NCBI RefSeq assembly: GCF_900155865.1
Contig: NZ_LT707006.1
Span: forward strand, 2,396,577 to 2,460,576
Origin: Bacteroides bouchesdurhonensis
Lineage (GTDB): Bacteria > Bacteroidota > Bacteroidia > Bacteroidales > Bacteroidaceae
Reading direction: 5' to 3'
Length of the DNA stretch: 64,000 nucleotides
The translations under genes were made by a program, and so were the position numbers. Numbering within the stretch: position 1 is the stretch's first letter; every line of letters starts with the position of its first letter. Shown one piece after another: positions 47,169 to 56,207 of this stretch. The notes below the pieces were generated by a model that worked only from the letters and a program-made list of their open reading frames with translations, was not told the DNA's origin and ran no database searches.

Positions 47169-48308
47169 ATGAAAAAATATATTTTTATTTTGGCAGCATT
47201 TGCTTTGATTATTTGTGCGTGCTCTTCTCCTCAAAGAGGAATGGATTCTCCTGTTTGTACTGTTAAATTAGATGTAAGTAATAGTGCGGAACTAGATTTT
47301 AATAAATGTTTTGACTCAGTAAGATATGTCGCATTGGAGACAACCAAGGAAGCACTTATTGGCGAAATTACTAAAATATATGTTACTAATGAACATATAA
47401 TTATCTTTGATCAAAAATCGATGGAAATTTTTTTATTTGGTATTGATGGGAAATTTACTCGGAAGATTGGCAAGAAAGGTGAGGGTCCGGATGAATATAT
47501 GTTTATAAATGATATTCAATATGATAAAGAAAATATGTTAATATTTGCGCATGAAAGATTTAGAAATCGCATATACACTTATGATTTGTCTGGGAATTTG
47601 GTAGATAAGACTCAGAAATCATTAATATCATTCAATTCTTTTTTTAAAACAGAAGAAGGTTTCTGGGTGTATAGCTGTTTTAGTGATGAGAACAAAGAAC
47701 ATTATAATCTGACACTCTTAACTTCGGATATGCAAAGTGTTAGGAAACAATTTTTCCCTCAGAAAGAATTTGTAAATGTGACATTTTCACCAACTTTTAT
47801 GAATGATGAAAATAGAAGGCTATTTTTTTATTATCCATCAAGTAATATCATCTATGAAATCTCAGGTACAGATGTTATTCCTTATCTTCAAGCAGATTTT
47901 GGTGATAAGACAATGCCATATGATAAAATTATTGAAATGGAAAACAAAGAAGAGTATGACAAATTGCTTTCCGGTAAAGCTTATTTGGGAGATATAAATA
48001 GGTGTTTTGCAAATCAAGATAGAATATTTTTCTCGTTTATGGAAAGCGGATTAGGCATAGTACATTCTTATAATTGTTTCTATAATATTAAATCGAAAGA
48101 AGGGCATGTGTTTAATAATCCTTTTATGTTATCGGTAAAATATCCTGTTTCGACACAACTATTGTATTCTACAGATACTATGTTGGTATATCCGGTTTAT
48201 CCATCTATATTTACTGATGATAGTTTGGCAGAATTGAGTAAGTCTCTGTCTACTGATATACAATTTGATTCTAATGTAATTTTGGCAATTTGTTCTTTAA
48301 AAGAGTAG
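47169..48308 (+). CDS. 6-bladed beta-propeller lipoprotein (DUF5128-like)
   Basis: 379 aa, lipoprotein signal (IFILAAFALIICACSSPQ). Typical segments: DSVRYVALETTKEALIGEIT, GIDGKFTRKIGKKGEGPDEY, MFINDIQYDKENMLIFAHER and GYNCFYNIKS-like blades near the end. Same family as the proteins at 32866, 41849 and 50240. Partner of peptide 3. Ligand unknown. Confidence 0.88.
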   Translation: MKKYIFILAAFALIICACSSPQRGMDSPVCTVKLDVSNSAELDFNKCFDSVRYVALETTKEALIGEITKIYVTNEHIIIFDQKSMEIFLFGIDGKFTRKIGKKGEGPDEYMFINDIQYDKENMLIFAHERFRNRIYTYDLSGNLVDKTQKSLISFNSFFKTEEGFWVYSCFSDENKEHYNLTLLTSDMQSVRKQFFPQKEFVNVTFSPTFMNDENRRLFFYYPSSNIIYEISGTDVIPYLQADFGDKTMPYDKIIEMENKEEYDKLLSGKAYLGDINRCFANQDRIFFSFMESGLGIVHSYNCFYNIKSKEGHVFNNPFMLSVKYPVSTQLLYSTDTMLVYPVYPSIFTDDSLAELSKSLSTDIQFDSNVILAICSLKE

Positions 48309-48351
48309 TAATTTTTTTGAATCATAAATGTGACTACTATATTTTGATAAA

Positions 48352-48944
48352 ATGAGAAATTGCTATTGGAATTCTAGGAAGATACTGATCCTTCTGATAT
48401 TAATATTGATGGTGCCTATATATTGTATTATTGATAAAAAAGGCGAAGATAATATAACAGTATTAGTGGTTAATGGCTGGATTGGACGAGAAATTAAGAT
48501 ACCAAATAATTTTCAGCGCAATTTACTGAGGGCAGATACAGGAATGAAAGTGGATTCAGAATTGATTAATTTAGAATATAGAATATTATTATACGTGGCT
48601 TCTGTTGGTTGTATGACTTGTAAATTGCACTTGCAGAAATGGGGTAAATTGATAAGGGAATTTGAGTAGGCATCTTTAAATAAACTTTCTTTTTTATTTT
48701 TTTTCCATCAGAAGAATAAAAAAGAGGTACGTTTACTATTAAAACGTGAGAATTTTAATTACCCTGTTATTATAGATGTTAAAAATGAAATAAATCAATT
48801 AAATAATTTTTCAACACAATCGGAATTTCAATGTTTTTTATTGGATAAAAACAATAAAGTTTTATTAGTAGGCAATCCAGTAAAAAATATAAAAATAAGG
48901 AATTTGTATTTGAAAACTATATTGAGTAGGGAAATGAAGGCTAG
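48352..48944 (+). pseudogene. thioredoxin-like/DUF1573 gene with amber codon, cut by an ISAs1 relic
   Basis: 48352-48669 encodes a membrane anchor (ILILLILILMVPIYCII) and ASVGCMTCKLHLQKWGKLI (CxxC). TAG at 48667-48669 follows REFE; the same frame goes on (FLFFFHQKNKKEVRLLLKRE, FLLDKNNKVLLVGNPVKNIK) and aligns with the intact relative at 43498. The homology stops at 48944, where CAGGG of the IS relic begins, so the DUF1573 part is gone. Two independent lesions. Confidence 0.75.
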
Positions 48945-49555
48945 CAGGGATGAGCAACAAAGTATGTTAACCAGAGCTTTGTTTCCTTATCATTCTTTAA
49001 AATAGAGAGTGCCATTTTCGTTACTGCCGAAAAATTTCTAGCCGCATTCTTGACCTTCTTGCTATCGTCTTCCCTAAAGGTAACATCCAACTGCCAATGT
49101 AGATTATTTTCAATAGACCAGTGTTGCCTGATAGCCGACGAGATTTCTTCCGGGTTTGTATTATCCAATGAAGTTATATAATACCTGTTTTCTTGAGTAC
49201 GTTCTCCCGTCGACATTATTATTCTTTCAGATTTCACACCTATAATTGACTTCAATCCTACAAATTTATTTTTGAACATGCTCTCCATGATAGAACCGTA
49301 AGTGACTACAGTACATATTCTTTTTTCAAGCCTACCATGTCCTGTACTTTCGGAGATATGCCGGGTAACTCTATTAAAGATAACATCTCTGTTTTCATAA
49401 CCATCAATGATTTCATTACTTTTATCGTCCTCCCACGTTTCCGCACCACAAATAACACCCACTAGACTGACGAACATGATAGTACCCACACTATGATGTT
49501 TACAACGATCAATGCGATGATCATGAATACCAATACAAAAAGTCGCTAAATCCAT
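48941..49555 (-). pseudogene. ISAs1-family transposase with internal deletion
   Basis: 204 codons. The N-terminal part (DHRIDRCKHHSVGTIMFVSL, VICGAETWED) is joined to the C-terminal part (ESTGHGRLEKRICTVVTYGS, IRQHWSIENNLHWQLDVTFR, EDDSKKVKNAARNFSAV). ISAs1 transposases are normally about 370 residues; about 160 residues of the catalytic core between ENRDVIFNRVTRH and ISESTGHG are missing. Not active by itself. Confidence 0.8.
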
Positions 49556-49629
49556 ATTTTTCTCATAAAGGTAAATATTAATAAGTTAGAAAAAGAATTG
49601 TAGAGAAGATTTATAATGCGTACGCCCTG
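48945..49629. mobile_element. ISAs1-family relic element
   Basis: Bounded by CAGGG (48945-48949) and CCCTG (49625-49629) in inverted orientation, the terminal bases usual for ISAs1 elements. Interrupts the thioredoxin-like gene. No clear target duplication is seen. About 685 bp against a normal 1.3 kb, owing to the internal deletion. Confidence 0.6.
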
Positions 49630-49744
49630 TAATTTAATTAACTAGAAAAATAAAGAAACCTTATTCGGTGGAAGAACTATAAAAAGATGTTTGATTGTAA
49701 AGAGACTAAATGTTATTATGTCTTATGTTGATAAAATAAATAGT

Positions 49745-49835
49745 CATCAAGGGGGTATTTTTATAAAAAAAACACCTTTGGTCCGAAATGGTCAGCCAAA
49801 ATACTTTGCGATTCCGCATTTATTGCCTACTTTTA
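49745..49835 (+). promoter_or_regulatory. control module copy f
   Basis: TGGTCCGAAATGGTCAG at 49779-49795, -33 TTTG (49805-49808), 19-bp spacer, -7 TACTTTTA (49828-49835). The upstream box is degenerate (CATCAAGGGG). The repeat is flanked by TTTGG...CCAAA. It drives the chimeric fragment at 49937 and the propeller at 50240. Confidence 0.78.
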
Positions 49836-49936
49836 TCAACGAAATGATACAGAAATCATAAGAATCTGAATCTATAAGAAGAGGAAGAGAATAAAAACAT
49901 ATAGGGCAGTGACGAAACAAATGATGAATATATATT

Positions 49937-50179
49937 ATGTTATTTCTTTTATTCTCTTACAGAGAAAGTAGAAGGGAGAATAAGCACCTATATTGGAAGA
50001 ATGTTAGTATTGGGAAATTATTGTTTCTTAATAATCCAATATATTCAACACAAGGAAATATGGTTATTTGTCCAATGTGGGGTATGGGCGGTGACTGTTA
50101 TATAGCTGGGCTTATTCGTTATGATGATTGTAGATTTAGTGGCTATATGCATGACAAATGTCTCACTCCTTGTGATTAA
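49937..50179 (+). pseudogene. chimeric fragment: thioredoxin-like N-terminus fused to a Cys-rich peptide tail
   Basis: 80-codon frame. The first half (KHLYWKNVSIGKLLFLNNPI, YSTQGN) matches the EWEHKEILFPCNPIFSIQGK region of the intact gene at 43498. The second half (PMWGMGGDCYIAGLIRYDDC, RFSGYMHDKCLTPCD) has four Cys spaced like an NVEALA tail and no thioredoxin homology. It looks like a deletion joining two cassette genes; the signal peptide is out of frame upstream. Could be translated, but export is doubtful. Confidence 0.5.
50012..50084. repeat. 73-bp exact direct repeat, copy 2
   Basis: Identical to 46432-46504, same orientation. See that entry for the consequence. Confidence 0.85.
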
Positions 50180-50197
50180 ATAGTTTGATTATTGTAT

Positions 50198-50219
50198 GAG
50201 GCTGTGTAACCACAGCCTC
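50198..50219 (+). terminator. stem-loop before the 50240 propeller gene
   Basis: GAGGCTGTG-TAAC-CACAGCCTC, a perfect 9-bp stem with a 4-base loop, 21 bases before the propeller ATG. Same position as the stem-loops at 32793 and 47113. Confidence 0.65.
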
Positions 50220-50239
50220 TCTTGAAAAATAAAAAAAAT

Positions 50240-51415
50240 ATGAAGAAAATAAGTATAATAATATTGCCGATTATAGTTTGTGCATGTATGGCAAATAATA
50301 GAAATGAAATACCTGATGGTATCGAGATAATACCGGTAGAAGTAAATAAGTTATCTGAAAATACTTCTTCTTTTTTAGAAAAAATAGAGCTTGTACCTTT
50401 AGAAACGAACGATTCTTCTTTGCTTTTTAAGTGTAATAAAGTCATTTATGATAAAGTAACGAACATATATGCCATTTATACTAGTGATCAACTTGTATAT
50501 ACATTTTCAGGAAATGGAACTTATATTGATAATTCAAAGAGGATGAAGGGGCAAGGAGCTGAAGATTACAGTATGGTATTGGATATTAAATTAAATCCTT
50601 ACTTAAAAGGCATTGATATGTTAAATCCTTATGGAACAATATATACTTATAGTCCGACATTTGAACTTTTGTCTAAAAGAAAATATAAATCAGAGTTTCC
50701 TGTAGATTATTTGATGGCACTAGATTCTAATAATTATGTTTTTATCCATCCTTTTATGTGGACCGATCAAGAAGTTACATTTATAAATCTAGAAGATCAG
50801 CAGGTGACCAATGCTAACTATAAAGGAACTATTTCTGAAAATACGATGGCACATGATTGTTTTTATAATGTAGGTGATTGTTTTTATTTTGTACCGTTGG
50901 GACTTAATTATTATTTTTATCAGATAAATACTGAAGAAAAGAAACTTGTGCCGATTATGTATCTTGATTTTGGGGATTATGAAGTAAAAACGAATGGTTT
51001 GCCAGGACGAGCAACAGGAGAGAGAACTAACTTGGATATGGATAAAAGTGAAATATCAAGAGAGGTAAGAGAACGGTATCAGTTTTTGAAAAAATCCAAT
51101 AATATTTTACCTTTACTTAAATTTTTTAATGATGATTATGTGTATGTCTATTTGGCTAAAACTGATAGAGGTTATGGTAGTCATTTCATTTATAACAGAA
51201 AGAAAAAAGAAGGATATCTATTGAAAGGAGAAAAGCCTTTTTTAATGTATCCTAGTTTTGCTATAGTAGATAACGTATTACTCGCTATTTGTCGTCAGCC
51301 TGATTTGGTTCCCAGATTTGTAGATCGTAATTTTATGTCTCCAGAAGAAATACGAAAAATGGAACAATTGAAAGAAGATGATAATCCTGTAATATTGAAA
51401 TACTATTTGAAATGA
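50240..51415 (+). CDS. 6-bladed beta-propeller lipoprotein (DUF5128-like)
   Basis: 391 aa from the ATG at 50240 (a TTG at 50222 would add 6 residues). Lipoprotein signal ISIIILPIIVCACMANN. Family segments: FLEKIELVPLETNDSSLLFK, YTFSGNGTYIDNSKRMKGQG, FLKKSNNILPLLKFFNDDYV and the terminal EDDNPVILKYYLK. The TGA overlaps the ATG of a thioredoxin-like remnant (ATGA), so the cassette order propeller then thioredoxin is kept here too. Confidence 0.87.
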   Translation: MKKISIIILPIIVCACMANNRNEIPDGIEIIPVEVNKLSENTSSFLEKIELVPLETNDSSLLFKCNKVIYDKVTNIYAIYTSDQLVYTFSGNGTYIDNSKRMKGQGAEDYSMVLDIKLNPYLKGIDMLNPYGTIYTYSPTFELLSKRKYKSEFPVDYLMALDSNNYVFIHPFMWTDQEVTFINLEDQQVTNANYKGTISENTMAHDCFYNVGDCFYFVPLGLNYYFYQINTEEKKLVPIMYLDFGDYEVKTNGLPGRATGERTNLDMDKSEISREVRERYQFLKKSNNILPLLKFFNDDYVYVYLAKTDRGYGSHFIYNRKKKEGYLLKGEKPFLMYPSFAIVDNVLLAICRQPDLVPRFVDRNFMSPEEIRKMEQLKEDDNPVILKYYLK

Positions 51416-51696
51416 TAATACGTTTTATGAGTTTGCTAATTACTGTTATTTTGTTGTTATCTTGCAAAGAATCTAACAGGATAGGGTAACTCGCTTAATT
51501 AATGAATGGAAAAACTATTCATTTTCCTGATAATATGTACCTTACGTCATATGGTAATGATTCGGTTCAAATGAGGTTAGGAAAAGAATCATCTTACTAT
51601 ACTATTTTAACTGAACATTTTGATAAAACCGTGACAATCTATTGTAATGCAAAAGACTCTTCCTTGCATTTAAAGGTTACAGGCAATGCAAAGTAA
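51412..51696 (+). pseudogene. thioredoxin-like/DUF1573 gene, collapsed by deletion and frameshift
   Basis: 51412-51489 encodes a lipoprotein signal (FMSLLITVILLLSCKESNRI) and stops at TAA. In another frame 51502-51696 reads NGKTIHFPDNMYLTSYGNDS (the N-terminal strand of the family), then jumps to HFDKTVTIYCNAKDSSLHLK and VTGNAK, which match the last 25 residues of the DUF1573 protein at 43498 (FNKTITVHCNAKNAPFMIKI). The CxxC domain and most of DUF1573 are deleted. Confidence 0.7.
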
Positions 51697-51859
51697 TGGC
51701 TGATAAAACGGTATTATGATAAAATGCTATGAATTTCATTTTGACCATTGTGCTTGGGGCAAATGACGGCGTTATCAATCACGAAGAAAGAAGAGCTAAT
51801 ATTTATATTATAGGCTTTCTTGTGGGAACGATAAAACGAAGAAAGGATTGTAAAATTTT

Positions 51860-51951
51860 CGATGAAATGGACCATTTTAGAAAAAAAACAAGGTTGGTCA
51901 TAAATAGTCAGCAAAATTTGCTTGTTTCTAATTACAAATTTGTTACCTTTA
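51860..51951 (+). promoter_or_regulatory. control module copy g, upstream of the RND export operon
   Basis: CGATGAAATG (51860-51869), TGGTC (51895-51899) and TAGTC (51905-51909) followed by AG, -33 TTTG (51917-51920), -7 TACCTTTA (51944-51951, spacer 23). The repeat half-sites and the box are kept although the middle is ATAAA. The HlyD ATG lies 40 bases downstream. It links exporter and peptide cassettes. Confidence 0.7.
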
Positions 51952-51990
51952 TATTTGAATTTTAGTCTATATGATATAATAAAATAAAAA

Positions 51991-53097
51991 ATGATGAAAA
52001 AACACAAGTGTAAGTGGGTACTGCTTTTTCTTGCCTTAAGCATTATTACAGCATGTTCCGATAAAAAAGAATCGTCTGAAAATAAGGATAATAAAGAAGA
52101 TGGCATTTCTACTATTCTCTCCGATGCCCAAAGTGAAGTAACTGTGCAAGTCCTGCAGAAGCAAGGTTTTAATCATGAACTTGTAAGTAATGGTAAGGTA
52201 AGTTCTCGAGATAAGGCGGAATTACGTTTTGAAAGTAATGAAGTCATTGCACATATTTATGTCAAGAATGGTGATCGGGTACAGAAAGGTCAGAAATTGG
52301 CGGAACTGGACAAATTTCGTTTGGAAAATAAGCTGTCACAAGCTGAAAATTCACTGATGAAAGCGGAACTTGAGCTGAAAGATGTTCTCATTGGTCAGGG
52401 GTATAATGTGGACGAATTGGATAAGGTTCCGGCAGATGTCATGAAGCTGGCTAAAGTAAAGAGTGGATATGACCAGACTAAGTCTCAATACGCATTGGCT
52501 AAAAGAGAAAATGAACATGCTACATTGGTAGCTCCGTTTGATGGAATGATAGCCAATCTATTTGCCAAACCTTTTAACCTTGCGAATACTTCGGAAACAT
52601 TTTGTACACTGATTGATACTAAAGGAATGGAAGTAGAGTTTACGGTATTGGAAAGCGAACTTTCTTTGATTCAAAAAGGAGACAAGGTAGTGATTACTCC
52701 GTATGCGGGAGGTGGTGCTTTCGAAGGTAGCGTTTCTGAAATCAATCCATTAGTGGATAGCAATGGGATGGTAAAGGTGAAAGCAAGTGTAAATGGTCAA
52801 GGCAAACTTTTCAGTGGCATGAATGTTCGTGTAAGTGTTCGCCGTTCTTTAGGTGAGCAGTTGGTAATTCCTAAAACTGCAGTTGTGTTGCGTTCCGGCA
52901 GGCAAGTCGTCTTTACTCTGGAGTCAGGACAGGCGAAATGGAATTACGTGGATACCGGACTGGAAAACGCAACAGAATGTATCGTATCCGATCGGTCGCA
53001 GAGTGGAGTGACGGACGGGTTGCTGGCGGGAGATACAGTCATTGTTACCGGAAATCTGAATCTGGCGCATGAAGCACCGGTGAATGTGATATGGTAA
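51991..53097 (+). CDS. RND/HlyD-type periplasmic adaptor lipoprotein
   Basis: 368 aa. Lipoprotein signal (FLALSIITACSDKKES). Membrane-fusion-protein layout: lipoyl halves IAHIYVKNGDRVQKGQKLAE and ATLVAPFDGMIANLF around a short helical hairpin (about 105-150), then beta-barrel and membrane-proximal domains (INPLVDSNGMVKVKASVNGQ, GMNVRVSVRRSLGEQLVIPK). Bridges the inner-membrane RND pumps to the TolC-like channel encoded downstream. First gene of a four-gene operon under module g. Confidence 0.93.
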   Translation: MMKKHKCKWVLLFLALSIITACSDKKESSENKDNKEDGISTILSDAQSEVTVQVLQKQGFNHELVSNGKVSSRDKAELRFESNEVIAHIYVKNGDRVQKGQKLAELDKFRLENKLSQAENSLMKAELELKDVLIGQGYNVDELDKVPADVMKLAKVKSGYDQTKSQYALAKRENEHATLVAPFDGMIANLFAKPFNLANTSETFCTLIDTKGMEVEFTVLESELSLIQKGDKVVITPYAGGGAFEGSVSEINPLVDSNGMVKVKASVNGQGKLFSGMNVRVSVRRSLGEQLVIPKTAVVLRSGRQVVFTLESGQAKWNYVDTGLENATECIVSDRSQSGVTDGLLAGDTVIVTGNLNLAHEAPVNVIW

Positions 53098-53130
53098 GAT
53101 GACGAACCGAGAACGATAAATACTGAAAAC

Positions 53131-56100
53131 ATGATAAAATTTTTGATACATCGTCCTATTGCCGTATTGATGGCTTTTACAGCTTGCTTTATTATTGGTT
53201 GCGTGACGTATTCTACTTTACCTATATCTCTGTTGCCGGATATCGCCATACCGGAAATTACCGTGCAGGTTTCAGCATCCAATACTTCGGCGCGTGAGTT
53301 GGAAAACACTTTGGTTAAGCCATTAAGGCAACAGTTACTTCAGGTATCTTCATTGAAGGATATTCGTAGTGAATCTCGGGATGGTGCCGGCATCATCCGT
53401 TTGTCCTATGAATATGGAACTAATACAGATTTAGCTTTTATTGAGGTGAATGAAAAGATCGATGCCGCAATGAATTATCTTCCTAAGGAAGCGGAACGGC
53501 CGAAAGTAGTAAAAGCCAGTGCAACGGATATTCCTGTTTTCTATCTGAACCTCACTTTGAAGAATGACAATTCTTATAACCCAACTGACCAACGGGCGTT
53601 TCTTCAAATGTGTGAATTTGCTGAAACGGTTATCAAACGCCGTATAGAACAGTTGCCCGAAGTTGCTATGGTCGATGTGACCGGATTGCTTGAACAACAA
53701 GTACAGATTGTTCCTGATCGGGATAAACTTGCTATCATGGATATTTCTATTGAAGATATTGAATCTGCCTTATCTTCCAATAATGTGGAGCCAGGTAGTA
53801 TGAAGGTGCGTGATGGTTATTATGAATATAACATTAAATTCTCTACGTTGCTTCGTACTTCGGAAGATGTGGAAAATATTTATTTGAAGAAAGGAGATCG
53901 AATTATCCAATTGAAAGATTTCTGCCGTATTAATATTATTCCTGTCAAAGAAAAAGGTGTTTCTCTGTCAGACGGGAAGCGTGCAGTGACATTGGCTGTT
54001 ATCAAACAAGCGGATGAGAATATGGATAAGATGAAGGATGCTTTGGTCAAAACAATGAATAGTTTTAAAAAAATGTATCCGGATATAGAGTTCAGTATTA
54101 GCCGTAACCAGACGGAATTGCTGGATTTTACAATTTCCAATCTTCAGCAAAATCTTTCTTTAGGTTTTTTATTTATTTGTATTGTCGCTATCCTATTTTT
54201 GGGAGATGTGAAATCTCCACTGGTTATCGGAATTAGTATGGTGGTATCTATTGTCATTAGTTTTGTGTTCTTTTATCTTTGTGGTATGTCTCTCAATATC
54301 ATATCACTTGCCGGACTCATTTTGGCACTGGGTATGATGATTGACAGTTCGATTATTGTGACGGAGAATATTTCACAATATCGTGAAAGAGGGTATTCAT
54401 TGCGTCGCGCTTGTATAGCTGGAACCAGTGAAGTGATAACTCCGATGCTTAGCTCTTCTCTGACTACCATTGCGGTATTTGCACCGTTGATCTTCATGAG
54501 CGGCATAGCCGGAGCTATCTTTTTCGATCAGGCTTTTTCGGTAACCGTTGGTTTAATGGTCTCTTATTTTACTGGAATTATGTTGCTTCCGGTGCTCTAT
54601 ATGTTGGTTTATCGCACCAGTATCACTACCCGAAAATGGAAATGGCTTTCTTTTAAGTTTAATAACCCGATTAAAGACCATACTTTAGACCATTTTTATG
54701 ACACTGGTGTGAATTGGGTATTTGAACATAAGACTTTTAGTGTAATATTTTGTATTGTTTCCATCCCCCTTTGTGTTTTCTTTTTTTTCTTTATTGATAA
54801 AGAACGGATGCCTGAGATTGAGCAGACAGAACTGATTGCCCGCATCGACTGGAATGAGAATATCCATGTAGACGAAAATCAGCGTCGTGTAGATGCCTTG
54901 TTTCGTGCAGTGGAAGGAAAAGCTACCGAGCATACTGCTTCTATCGGACAGCAGGATTTTATTCTGAAGCGTGACAGAGAACTTTCTTCTTCTGAAGCGG
55001 AAGTCTATTTCAAGGCTAAAACTGTAAAAGACATCATTGCTCTGCAAGAGGAAGTGTATCAAAGGATAAAGTCGGATTATCCGTTAGCGGTAGTCTCCTT
55101 TTCACCTCCTGAAACTATCTTCGAAAAGTTATTTGTCACAGGTGAACCGGATGTAGTAGCAGAGTTTTATGCCCGCAACAAAAATCATGCACCGGAGCCG
55201 GGGACGTTGCGCAAGATGGAAAAGAATCTGGCGAAACAAACAGGAGTGGAGCCTACTAGTATCGCTTTCGAAAACCAGTTGAATTTGACAATCAGCAAAG
55301 AAAAATTATTGCTCTATAAAGTATCATATAATGAACTTTACCGGGTTTTGAAAACTGCTTTCAGAGAAAATAGTGTCAATATGTTACATTCTTATCAACA
55401 ATATCTGCCGATTACTATTGCCGGAGAAGAGAAAACGGTAAACGAGGTTTTGCATGAGACGTTGGTACAAACACAACCGGATTCAAAAGGATATTCTAGC
55501 TATATTCCTTTGTGGGAATTGGTGAACGTGACTCCGTCCGAGGATTTAAAAACGATTACTTCCGGTCGTAACGGAGAGTTTGTTCCTTTTGACTTTTACA
55601 AGGTGGGAGACGTTAAAACTTTCATGAAGGAGGTTAAGCAAATGGCAGATAAGAGTGGGGAGTGGGATATAGGTTTTTCCGGTGGTATATTTTCTAATCA
55701 GAAAATGTTGGATGAACTGGTCGTGATCTTATTTATTTCGCTTTTGCTAATGTATTTTATACTTGCAGCTCAATTTGAGAGTTTCTTGCAACCATTGCTT
55801 GTGCTGGCTGAGATTCCTATCGATGTCGCTTTTGCATTATTGTTACTTTGGTTGTGCGGTCATACTTTGAATCTGATGTCGGCTATCGGATTAATTGTGA
55901 CCTGTGGTATTGTAATCAACGACTCTATTCTGAAGCTGGATGCTATCAATGAGCTACGTAAAGCGGGGATACCTCTGATTGAAGCGATACATGAGGCAGG
56001 GCGCAGACGTTTGCGGCCAATCATTATGACTTCACTGACTACGATTTTTGCTATGGTTCCTTTGCTTTTTTCTTTCGATATGGGTTCGGAATTACAGAAA

Positions 56101-56205
56101 CCTCTTTCTATCGCCATGATCGGAACGATGACTGTAGGAACGGCCGTGAGTTTGTTTATTATTCCTTTGCTATATTGGTTTATTTATCGCAAAAAACAAA
56201 ATTGA
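53131..56205 (+). CDS. RND transporter permease 1
   Basis: 1024 aa, AcrB-type. Twelve membrane helices in two halves with large periplasmic loops; helix 4 carries GLILALGMMIDSSIIVTENI with an Asp at the usual proton-relay position, and the second half IVTCGIVINDSILKLDAINE. Proton-driven export of small molecules or peptides out of the periplasm. Follows hlyD by 33 bases. Substrate not deducible from sequence. Confidence 0.95.
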   Translation: MIKFLIHRPIAVLMAFTACFIIGCVTYSTLPISLLPDIAIPEITVQVSASNTSARELENTLVKPLRQQLLQVSSLKDIRSESRDGAGIIRLSYEYGTNTDLAFIEVNEKIDAAMNYLPKEAERPKVVKASATDIPVFYLNLTLKNDNSYNPTDQRAFLQMCEFAETVIKRRIEQLPEVAMVDVTGLLEQQVQIVPDRDKLAIMDISIEDIESALSSNNVEPGSMKVRDGYYEYNIKFSTLLRTSEDVENIYLKKGDRIIQLKDFCRINIIPVKEKGVSLSDGKRAVTLAVIKQADENMDKMKDALVKTMNSFKKMYPDIEFSISRNQTELLDFTISNLQQNLSLGFLFICIVAILFLGDVKSPLVIGISMVVSIVISFVFFYLCGMSLNIISLAGLILALGMMIDSSIIVTENISQYRERGYSLRRACIAGTSEVITPMLSSSLTTIAVFAPLIFMSGIAGAIFFDQAFSVTVGLMVSYFTGIMLLPVLYMLVYRTSITTRKWKWLSFKFNNPIKDHTLDHFYDTGVNWVFEHKTFSVIFCIVSIPLCVFFFFFIDKERMPEIEQTELIARIDWNENIHVDENQRRVDALFRAVEGKATEHTASIGQQDFILKRDRELSSSEAEVYFKAKTVKDIIALQEEVYQRIKSDYPLAVVSFSPPETIFEKLFVTGEPDVVAEFYARNKNHAPEPGTLRKMEKNLAKQTGVEPTSIAFENQLNLTISKEKLLLYKVSYNELYRVLKTAFRENSVNMLHSYQQYLPITIAGEEKTVNEVLHETLVQTQPDSKGYSSYIPLWELVNVTPSEDLKTITSGRNGEFVPFDFYKVGDVKTFMKEVKQMADKSGEWDIGFSGGIFSNQKMLDELVVILFISLLLMYFILAAQFESFLQPLLVLAEIPIDVAFALLLLWLCGHTLNLMSAIGLIVTCGIVINDSILKLDAINELRKAGIPLIEAIHEAGRRRLRPIIMTSLTTIFAMVPLLFSFDMGSELQKPLSIAMIGTMTVGTAVSLFIIPLLYWFIYRKKQN

Positions 56206-56207
56206 AC

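Noticed and set aside
29320-51951. TGGTC modules as plain terminators, because several have short flanking inverted repeats and T runs
   Set aside because: The flanking arms vary and are absent in copy c, while the direct repeat and its exact distance to the -33/-7 boxes are constant. Kept as a rival reading within the finding, not as the call.
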